This document shows, one piece after another, positions 8,632-14,641 of a stretch of DNA of 39,481 nucleotides. Every line of letters begins with the position of its first letter. The first letter of the stretch is position 1. The notes under the pieces were generated by a model that was given only the letters and a program-made list of their open reading frames with translations, was not told the DNA's origin and searched no databases. A program made the translations under genes and the position numbers. The stretch covers positions 1 through 39,481 of the forward strand of contig CAYUIG010000032.1 of assembly GCA_964444685.1 (NCBI GenBank), given 5' to 3'. Source of the DNA: CAYUIG01 sp964444685 (GTDB taxonomy: Bacteria > Gemmatimonadota > Gemmatimonadetes > Longimicrobiales > RSA9).

Positions 8632-8883
8632 ATGGCGAAGAATCCATTCGGCGATGACGACACCCAGGTCGACCGGCCCAAGCCGTTCGGTGATCTCGGC
8701 GAGGAGGGCATCGCGGGTTCGGCCGCGCGCATCGAGCACGCCGCACGCAAGATCCGCTCGCTGAAGCGGCAGATCGGCTCCGAGGGCTTTACACTCGCCG
8801 CGACACGCGAGCTCGTGGATGAAATCACGGCGTCGCTCGACGCGACCGCTCGCGCACTGCGGGAGATCTCGAGGTCTTCGTGA
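8632..8883 (+). CDS. Conserved-looking small soluble protein, unknown function
   Basis: An 83-residue charged protein without signal or membrane segment. It has a polar, proline-containing N-terminus (NPFGDDDTQVDRPKPFGDLG) and then a long predicted helix with Arg/Lys and Ala/Glu (about residues 28-80). I do not recognise a family. It is very likely real: GGAGG at 8622-8626 is 5 nt from the ATG, only 12 nt separate it from the hydratase, and its stop overlaps the next gene by 4 nt. Position suggests an accessory or regulatory role for the transporter or enzymes, but that is inference. Confidence 0.8.
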   Translation: MAKNPFGDDDTQVDRPKPFGDLGEEGIAGSAARIEHAARKIRSLKRQIGSEGFTLAATRELVDEITASLDATARALREISRSS

Positions 8884-9098
8884 CCGAACGCGGCGCGCGC
8901 AGGCTCGTCGTCATCACCTTCGTGCTCTACACGCTCGCCCTGCTCTGGCCGGGCGTGATCCCGTTCAACCGCATCCGCCCGTTCATCCTCGGACTGCCCT
9001 TCAACTTCTTCTGGGTCGTCCTCTGGGTCGTGCTCGGCGGCATCGCACTTTGGCTCGCCGATCGCGTGTATGCGCGCAACGCCGGCAACGGGGGCTGA
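8880..9098 (+). CDS. DUF3311 small membrane protein
   Basis: A 72-residue protein with two hydrophobic segments (about 9-27 and 40-60) separated by the loop GVIPFNRIRPFILGLPFN. This pattern and its place directly before a sodium:solute symporter match the DUF3311 family, usually encoded as a small partner of such transporters. The start is GTG 8880 in a GTGA overlap with the preceding stop. The symporter GTG follows its TGA with no gap, so the two are almost certainly co-translated and may form one transport unit. Confidence 0.85.
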   Translation: MTERGARRLVVITFVLYTLALLWPGVIPFNRIRPFILGLPFNFFWVVLWVVLGGIALWLADRVYARNAGNGG

Positions 9099-10580
9099 GT
9101 GAGCTGGCAGTGGGTCACCGTCGTCGTCGGCCTGTACCTAGCCGCGTCGCTCGCAATCGGCCTGCTCGCAGGCCGCAGAACGAGTGAGGGCGTCACCGGC
9201 TACGTCGCGGCCGACCGCCACTTCGGACTGCTGCCGCTCTACTTCGTCATCGGTGGCACGATCTTCAGCGCATTCGCATTCCTCGGCGGGCCCGGCTGGG
9301 CGTACTCGCGCGGCGCGGCCGTCTACTACATCCTCGCCTACGGCGTGCTCGGCATCGCGCCCCTGTACTTCCTCGGTCCGCGTGCGGCGCGGCTGGGCAG
9401 GGAGCGCGGATACGTCACGCAGGCCCAGCTCGTCGTCGGGCGATTTCCCAATCGATCGCTGTCCGCGCTGTTCGCCGTGCTCTCCGTCGCCGCGTTCGTG
9501 CCCTACGTGATGCTGCAGATGAGCGGCGCGGGCATCGTCGTGAACGCGGTGACATCCGGCCACGTACCGTTCTGGCTCGGCGCACTGCTCGCCTACGGCG
9601 TGGTCGTGATCTACGTGCTGTTCGGCGGTGTGGCCGCGGTCGGATGGACCAATGTGTTCCAGGGCGCGGTCATGATGATCGTCGCGTGGGGACTCGGCCT
9701 CTACCTGCCGAATGCGCTGTATGGCGGCGTTGGTCCGATGTTCGAGCGCATCGCCGCGGAACGACCCGAGCTGCTGACCGTGCCGGGACTCGCAGCCGAC
9801 GGATCACCCTGGAGCTGGGGCGCCTACTCGACCGCGGTGCTCTCCTCCGCGCTCGGCTTCGCGATGTGGCCGCACCTCTTCATGAAGTCGTTCACTGCAC
9901 GCGACGAGCGAACGTTCCGCCGCACCATCGTGCTCTTCCCCACGTTCCAGCTCTTCCTCGTGCCGCTGCTGCTCGTCGGGTTCGCGGGTGTGCTCTACCC
10001 GAGCACGCCGCCGTCTGCCGACTTCATCCTGCCCCACATGATCCTGCAGACCGGCATGCCCGCGCTCATCGTCGGGCTGTTCTGCGCGGGCGCACTCGCC
10101 GCATCGATGTCCACCGGCGATGCCCTGCTGCACGGCGCTGCATCGATCGCGATCGAGGACGGTGTGCGCCCGTTCCTTACGCTGTCCGAATCGACGCGCC
10201 GCCGCCTCATGCAGATGCTGGTCCTGGCGGTGGGTGCTCTGGCCTACTACCTGGCCATCGTGCAGGAGCAGTCGCTCGTCTGGCTGCTGCTCACCGCCTA
10301 CGGCGTCGTGGACCAGTTCGCGCCGCCGGTGTACGCTGCCCTCTTCTGGAAACGTGCGACGACGCCCGGCGTGCTCGCCGGCCTGACCGCCGGCATCGCG
10401 ACCAATATCTTCTTCCTGGTGCGGCCCGAGCTGCGACCGTTCGACATCCACGAGGGGATTCTGGGCGTGATCGTGAACACGGCCGTGCTCATCGTCGTGA
10501 GCCTCGCCACGCGTCCGCAGGACGCGGCACACACGCACGATTTCACGAAGGAACCGGAGCGCGAGGCCGTGGCGGCCTGA
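9099..10580 (+). CDS. Sodium:solute symporter family protein
   Basis: A 493-residue, about 13-helix transporter of the SSS family (LeuT fold). Visible family features include the N-terminal GRRTSEGVTGYVAADRHFG, the early-helix GGTIFSAFAFLGGPGWAYSRGA, GGVAAVGWTNVFQGAVMM and the mid-protein FCAGALAASMSTGDALLHGAAS, which contains the Ser-Thr region near the sodium site in this family. Members with a DUF3311 partner often carry monocarboxylates such as acetate, pyruvate or lactate. In this operon the substrate is probably the acid that feeds the CoA-ester pathway, although no CoA ligase gene is visible. Start GTG 9099. It converges with the next gene, with 4 nt between the stops. Confidence 0.9.
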   Translation: MSWQWVTVVVGLYLAASLAIGLLAGRRTSEGVTGYVAADRHFGLLPLYFVIGGTIFSAFAFLGGPGWAYSRGAAVYYILAYGVLGIAPLYFLGPRAARLGRERGYVTQAQLVVGRFPNRSLSALFAVLSVAAFVPYVMLQMSGAGIVVNAVTSGHVPFWLGALLAYGVVVIYVLFGGVAAVGWTNVFQGAVMMIVAWGLGLYLPNALYGGVGPMFERIAAERPELLTVPGLAADGSPWSWGAYSTAVLSSALGFAMWPHLFMKSFTARDERTFRRTIVLFPTFQLFLVPLLLVGFAGVLYPSTPPSADFILPHMILQTGMPALIVGLFCAGALAASMSTGDALLHGAASIAIEDGVRPFLTLSESTRRRLMQMLVLAVGALAYYLAIVQEQSLVWLLLTAYGVVDQFAPPVYAALFWKRATTPGVLAGLTAGIATNIFFLVRPELRPFDIHEGILGVIVNTAVLIVVSLATRPQDAAHTHDFTKEPEREAVAA

Positions 10581-10584
10581 CGCT

Positions 10585-11007
10585 TCAGTCCCCGGCGGCG
10601 CTTTCGACTTCGCCGGGCCGCTGCCGATGGGACGGCGCCGGCGTGCGATGCACCAGCCGCGACAGCAGGATGCGCTCGGCCCGCACGTCGTTCCCCAGCC
10701 GGATCAGCAGCCTGACCAGGTCCCCGCCTCCCCACAACACGACCGCAAGCACGATCGTGCGAGCCGATTGCCCGAGCAGCTGCGGCAGCGCCTGCGTGCC
10801 GTCCATCTGCAGCCCGGCGATGAACTCACCAAGCAGCGCTACCGCCAGGAACACCGCCGCAGCCTTGAACAGCGTCCCGACCCACCGGAGCGCCGTATAC
10901 GGATCCACGTCCGTGTCCCGCACCGCGTGCACGACCCGGTCGCGCTCGCGCTTGTCCTGTCTCGACTTCTCTTCCATGCGGGCCCGCGGGTGCAGGAACG
11001 GGGCCAT
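10585..11007 (-). CDS. Small membrane protein, unknown function
   Basis: A 140-residue protein (130 if the second ATG at 10977 is used, giving MEEKSRQDKRERDRV). It has a highly charged N-terminus and then two hydrophobic segments (WVGTLFKAAAVFLAVALLGEFIAGL and LLGQSARTIVLAVVLWGGGDLVRLLI), with an Arg-rich cytoplasmic-looking tail. I do not recognise the family. No convincing ribosome binding site separates the two starts. It faces the symporter tail to tail and is followed upstream by a repeat-rich gap. Confidence 0.7.
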   Translation of the reverse strand: MAPFLHPRARMEEKSRQDKRERDRVVHAVRDTDVDPYTALRWVGTLFKAAAVFLAVALLGEFIAGLQMDGTQALPQLLGQSARTIVLAVVLWGGGDLVRLLIRLGNDVRAERILLSRLVHRTPAPSHRQRPGEVESAAGD

Positions 11008-11017
11008 GTCTGAATGG

Positions 11018-11054
11018 GTCGAGAGTCGAGAGGTCGAGAGCCGAGGGGTCGAAG
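11018..11054. repeat. Degenerate 7-8 nt tandem array (GTCGAGA units)
   Basis: Units beginning GTCGAGA or GTCGAAG start at 11018, 11025, 11033 and 11048, with a degenerate CCGAGGG unit between the last two. The array lies just upstream of the 10585-11007 gene, in a 430-nt stretch (11008-11438) without a plausible gene. Confidence 0.6.
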
Positions 11055-11172
11055 GTGGGCTGGAGCGGTCCGCTGTCGCGCCGGCTGTCGGAGATCACGT
11101 CTCATTGAGACATGCGCGTTCGGGCAACTTTTCGCGTCCGTCGGGTGTGCACCATCTCCCGTTCCACACACC

Positions 11173-11350
11173 TCGGGTTGTGTTCGCGGGAATTGTTGGT
11201 CCGTTCTGTCGGTGCGGCGTCTGTGTGTTGCAGCTGCCAGGCTCGGACCCTGGAATCACCCCCAATTCCCGCGAACAGAACCCGACGGGCGGCTCAACGT
11301 GCGGCCGGGCCACGAAAAGCCGACCAACAATTCCCGCGAACAGAACCCGA
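11173..11350. repeat. Three copies of a 22-nt intergenic repeat, one inverted
   Basis: The core TTCCCGCGAACAGAACCCGA occurs in direct orientation, within 22-nt copies at 11264-11285 and 11329-11350, and inverted at 11173-11194 with one mismatch. The inverted copy and the third copy share a few additional bases (CCAACAA) on their outer side, so they could pair into a long stem of about 27 bp over a loop of roughly 130 nt. No gene is visible in this gap. Confidence 0.75.
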
Positions 11351-11381
11351 TGGGGGAAAAACGAGGAACGGGATGGCAGAA

Positions 11382-11410
11382 GGCCCCGGCAGCTTCGCGC
11401 TGCCGGGGCC
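11382..11410 (-). terminator. Rho-independent-type terminator of rplU-rpmA
   Basis: GGCCCCGGCAGC at 11382-11393 pairs perfectly with GCTGCCGGGGCC at 11399-11410 around the 5-nt loop TTCGC. It lies 28 nt beyond the rpmA stop, on the side expected for minus-strand transcription. The downstream T run is not immediate; a TTTTT stretch comes about 25 nt later. Confidence 0.85.
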
Positions 11411-11438
11411 TCCGAAAATCATGTCGGAATGGGACGCG

Positions 11439-11696
11439 TCAGGCGGCGGGGTAGACCGAGATCTGCTGCCGCTTGCGGTCCTTGCGCTCGAACGTGACGA
11501 CGCCGTCGATCAGCGCGAACAGCGTGTCGTCGCGGCCGCGGCCGACGTTGCGGCCGGGATGGAAGCGGGTGCCGCGCTGGCGCACGATGATGCTGCCCGC
11601 CGTCACCGTCTCTCCGCCGTAGGCCTTGACGCCGAGGAACTGCGGATTGGAGTCGCGGCCGTTACGGCTCGAGCCGACGCCCTTCTTATGAGCCAT
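11439..11696 (-). CDS. rpmA: 50S ribosomal protein L27
   Basis: An 85-residue L27, an essential large-subunit protein whose N-terminus reaches towards the peptidyl-transferase centre. The canonical start MAHKKGVGSSRNGRDS is followed by QFLGVKAYGG and GSIIVRQRGTRFHPG. The ATG at 11696 is set by this conserved N-terminus and by GGAGG (complement of 11702-11706, 5-nt spacing). The upstream extension of the frame would overlap rplU and is not used. It lies 11 nt downstream of rplU in the usual rplU-rpmA order and is followed by a perfect 12-bp hairpin. Confidence 0.98.
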   Translation of the reverse strand: MAHKKGVGSSRNGRDSNPQFLGVKAYGGETVTAGSIIVRQRGTRFHPGRNVGRGRDDTLFALIDGVVTFERKDRKRQQISVYPAA

Positions 11697-11707
11697 TCTT
11701 CCCTCCT

Positions 11708-12022
11708 CTAGCCTGCGCGGATCTCGCCGATCCGGACTTCCGTGAACCCCTGGCGGTGACCCTTCTTGCGGCGGTAGTTCTTGCGCCGCTTCCACTTGAA
11801 GATGATCACCTTCCTGTCCTTGCCGTGGCGCACCACCTCGCCTACGACGGACGCGCCGTCGACCGTGGGAGCGCCCAGGTTGACGCCGTCGTCCCCGGCG
11901 GTGAGCAGGACCTGGTCGAAGGTCACCTGGTCGCCGACCTCTGCGTCGAGCGACGGGACCCGGACCATCTGGCCCGGTTCGGCACGGAACTGCTTGTCCC
12001 CGCTGCGGAAGATTGCGTACAT
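11708..12022 (-). CDS. rplU: 50S ribosomal protein L21
   Basis: A 104-residue L21, an early-assembling 23S rRNA-binding protein. It is recognised by the start MYAIFRSGDKQFRAEPG and the basic segment IIFKWKRRKNYRRKKGHRQGFTEVRI. Length matches the family (about 103). The ATG is at 12022, preceded by only a weak AGG. A near-consensus -35 box lies upstream. It is co-transcribed with rpmA. Confidence 0.98.
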   Translation of the reverse strand: MYAIFRSGDKQFRAEPGQMVRVPSLDAEVGDQVTFDQVLLTAGDDGVNLGAPTVDGASVVGEVVRHGKDRKVIIFKWKRRKNYRRKKGHRQGFTEVRIGEIRAG

Positions 12023-12055
12023 GGCCTGGTTCAGTCGTTGTGATACAGACTGGTA

Positions 12056-12084
12056 AATGTGCGGTCGTGGCGCAGACCTGTCAA
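12056..12084 (-). promoter_or_regulatory. Candidate promoter for rplU-rpmA
   Basis: On the minus strand a perfect TTGACA (complement of 12079-12084) is followed after 17 nt by a weak -10 candidate, CACATT (12061-12056). It lies about 35-60 nt upstream of the rplU start, in the 99-nt gap to the outer-membrane protein gene. Confidence 0.5.
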
Positions 12085-12121
12085 CCCGCCGAACCCGGTC
12101 GTGGCCAGCGTTTGAGGAGGC

Positions 12122-12778
12122 TCAGCTGCCGAACCGCCAGGCCAGACCCAGGCGGAACTCCCGCAGCTTCAGGGTACCGCAGTATGGGTCGTCCTGATAC
12201 TCCTCGAAGGCGCAGGCGTCCATATTCGTGAAGTGCTGGGAGAAGCCGGCTTCGAGGACGAGCGGGAAGCCGGGCGCCGGGCGGGCCCGAACGCCGGCGA
12301 TGAGCAGCCCGCCGACCTGCATGGTCTGACGAACGAAAAGCGCGGAAGGCCGGCCCGAAACGGTATCATCGGACCCGTTGATCTCGTTCAGGGTCCCGCC
12401 GGCCCCGACGTCGAACTCGAGGAAATCGATGGGGCTATAGCGGAAGGAGCCGGACAGCTCCAGCCGCCGGAGCGTCGTGGATCGGTCGACGCCCTCGATG
12501 CCGCAGGTAAGCGGCGGGATGTACTGCTGGCAGACGCGCGACGACGTAGCGTACCGGTGCGTACCGCGGTGCGCGGCCACCCGCACACCGAGGTTGGCCG
12601 TAGGGAAGACGCGGAAGGACAGGCCCATTGCATCGGGTGATCCGAACTCCGGCAGGTTCGAACTGCCGCGCGTGATGTATAGCCCCACCTCCTGGGCGTG
12701 CAGAGGTGCAGCGGCCGCGCCGACGAACAGCGCGACGAGGAATGTGCCGAGCGCGGCAACGAATCGGTTCGTTTCCAT
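12122..12778 (-). CDS. Secreted outer-membrane beta-barrel-like protein
   Basis: A 218-residue protein with a signal peptide (about 1-29, ending PLHAQ) and alternating-residue strands through to the C-terminal LREFRLGLAWRFGS, as in small 8-stranded porin-like proteins. It contains two Cys pairs (VCQQYIPPLTCG and DACAFEEYQDDPYCG) that may form disulfides. I use ATG 12778 because AGGA precedes it at 5 nt; ATG 12793 would add five residues. No specific function is recognisable. It shares strand with rplU but has its own upstream gap, divergent from the amidohydrolase. Confidence 0.75.
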   Translation of the reverse strand: METNRFVAALGTFLVALFVGAAAAPLHAQEVGLYITRGSSNLPEFGSPDAMGLSFRVFPTANLGVRVAAHRGTHRYATSSRVCQQYIPPLTCGIEGVDRSTTLRRLELSGSFRYSPIDFLEFDVGAGGTLNEINGSDDTVSGRPSALFVRQTMQVGGLLIAGVRARPAPGFPLVLEAGFSQHFTNMDACAFEEYQDDPYCGTLKLREFRLGLAWRFGS

Positions 12779-12949
12779 GATCCTGCGTTCCATGCGGTAG
12801 GACCTTCCAAGCTACCTCCGGGAATATGGCCCGGCAATCGGCTCGACGCGCACGACACGTCGAGATGCCGGATCCAGCGCAGCCGGACTTGCATGGGCGG
12901 GAGCGGCGGCGTATGCCTTGGGCCGATCGCAAACCCTCCAACCCCCCGA

Positions 12950-14545
12950 ATGGCGATGACGAACATGCGAGTCGGAGCCGCGGCGCTGCTCCTCGCCACG
13001 GCCCTCCTGCCCCGCCCTGCTGCGTCGCAGCAGACGATCTCCGATGCGGATCTGAACCGGCTGCTCGACGAAGTCACCGCGAAGGTGGAAGCGAACCGCA
13101 AGCTCACGCAGGTGATGGTCGACAAGATCTTCAGCTTCGGTGAGCTGGGCTTCCAGGAAGTCGAAACGTCGGGCTACCTGACCGGCCTGCTGCGTGAACA
13201 CGGCTTCCAGGTCGAAACCGGCGTGTCCGGCATCCCGACCGCCTGGTGGGCGAAGTGGGGTTCCGGCAAGCCGGTGATCGCATTCGGCAGCGACATCGAC
13301 GGCATTCCGAAGGCGAGTCAGAAGCCGGGCGTCGCGTATCACGACCCGATCGTCGAGGGCGGGCCCGGCCACGGCGAGGGCCACAACTCGGGGCAGGCCG
13401 TGAACGTGACCGCGGCGATCGCGCTGAAGGAGATCATGGAGCGCGAGGGCATCCCGGGCACGCTGATCCTGTGGCCCGGTGTGGCGGAGGAACTCGTCGC
13501 ATCGAAGGCGTGGTTCGTGCGCGACGGCATGTTCGGCGATGTCGACGCGGTCTTCTTCACGCACGTCGGCAACAACCTGGGCGTGACGTGGGGCGCGGCG
13601 AGCGGGACCGGTCTCGTATCGGCGGAGTTCACGTTCGAAGGCGAGGCGGCGCACGGCGCGGGTTCGCCGTGGCGCGGGCGGAGTGCGCTCGACGCAGTCG
13701 AGCTCATGAACACGGCGTGGAACTTCCGCCGCGAGCATCTGCAGCCCGACCAGCGTTCGCACTACGTGATCACCGACGGCGGCGACCAGCCGAACGTGGT
13801 CCCGTCGACCGCGGCGGTGTGGTACTACGTGCGCCAGATCGATGCGCCGGACATCCGCGAGAACTTCGAGATTCTGAAGCGGATTTCCGAGGGTGCGGCG
13901 CTCATGACCGACACGAAGGTGTCGCATCGCATTCTCGGTACGGCGTACCCGCGGCACTTCAACCGCACGGTTGCCGAGACGATGCAGAAGCACATCAATG
14001 CGGTGGGGCTGCCGGAGTGGAGCGAGGCGGACCAGCAGCTCGCACGCGCGGTGCAGCGCGAGCTGGGTCAGAACGAACGCGGTCTCGCGACGGAAATCGA
14101 TTCGCTGACCGGACCGGGCCGGCGCTCGAGCGGCGGTTCCGATGACATCGGCGACGTCTCCTGGGTGGTACCCACGGTGACGCTGCGCTTCCCGTCGAAC
14201 ATCCCGGGGACGACCGCGCACCACTGGTCGGCCGCGATCGCGATGGCGACGCCGATCGCGCACAAGGGCGCGACGGCCGGCGCCAAGGTGATGGCGCGCA
14301 CCGCACTCGAGTTCTTCACACGCCCGCAGCTCGTCCAGCAGGCGTGGGCGTACTTCAACGATGTGCAGACGAAGGATGAGAAGTATCAGCCGTTCATCAC
14401 CGCGAACGACCCTCCGCCGATCCATCTGAACGCGGAGATCATGCAGGAGTTCGCGCCGAAGCTGAAGCCCTTCTACTACGACGAAACGAAGTTCGACTCC
14501 TATCTGGAGCAGCTGGGCATCCGCTACCCTACTGTCAGGAATTGA
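12950..14545 (+). CDS. Secreted M20D-family amidohydrolase (AbgB-like)
   Basis: About 531 residues with a signal peptide ending near PRPAASQQ. It belongs to the M20D metallo-amidohydrolases (AbgB, indole-acetyl-amino-acid hydrolases), which cleave N-acyl amino acids or similar amides. The metal site can be followed: Asp in FGSDIDGIPKAS, GPGHGEGHNSGQ, the catalytic pair in GVAEELVASKAW, THVGNN, and His in PGTTAHHWSAAIAMATPIAHKG; SSGGSDDIGDVSWVVPT fits the AbgB C-terminal part. Where AbgB has HGCGH, this protein has HGEGH. Starts at 12950, 12956 and 12965 are all possible, with no clear ribosome site. Export suggests it acts on extracellular peptides or amides. Confidence 0.88.
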   Translation: MAMTNMRVGAAALLLATALLPRPAASQQTISDADLNRLLDEVTAKVEANRKLTQVMVDKIFSFGELGFQEVETSGYLTGLLREHGFQVETGVSGIPTAWWAKWGSGKPVIAFGSDIDGIPKASQKPGVAYHDPIVEGGPGHGEGHNSGQAVNVTAAIALKEIMEREGIPGTLILWPGVAEELVASKAWFVRDGMFGDVDAVFFTHVGNNLGVTWGAASGTGLVSAEFTFEGEAAHGAGSPWRGRSALDAVELMNTAWNFRREHLQPDQRSHYVITDGGDQPNVVPSTAAVWYYVRQIDAPDIRENFEILKRISEGAALMTDTKVSHRILGTAYPRHFNRTVAETMQKHINAVGLPEWSEADQQLARAVQRELGQNERGLATEIDSLTGPGRRSSGGSDDIGDVSWVVPTVTLRFPSNIPGTTAHHWSAAIAMATPIAHKGATAGAKVMARTALEFFTRPQLVQQAWAYFNDVQTKDEKYQPFITANDPPPIHLNAEIMQEFAPKLKPFYYDETKFDSYLEQLGIRYPTVRN

Positions 14546-14547
14546 GT

Positions 14548-14636
14548 CTGGAGTCTGGGGTCTGGTATCTGGAGTCTGGTTTACAGCGGGACCTCCGTCG
14601 TAAACCAGAGACCAGACACCAGACTCCAGACCCCAG
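14548..14636. terminator. Long palindrome of 7-nt units between convergent genes
   Basis: The left arm, 14548-14584, is four CTGGNNT heptamers followed by CTGGTTTAC. The right arm, 14600-14636, is the mirror: GTAAACCAG followed by four ANNCCAG heptamers. The innermost 9 bp pair perfectly around a 15-nt loop, and the remaining units pair except at the variable NN positions. It fills the 96-nt gap between the amidohydrolase and rng, where a bidirectional terminator would sit. Confidence 0.7.
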
Positions 14637-14641
14637 AAACC

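Noticed and set aside
11173..11350. CRISPR-like array
   Set aside because: There are only three copies, one of them inverted, with unequal spacing and no cas genes in the window.
14548..14636. CRISPR-like array
   Set aside because: The repeats are only 7 nt, contiguous and mirrored, without spacers. A palindrome or terminator is the better description.
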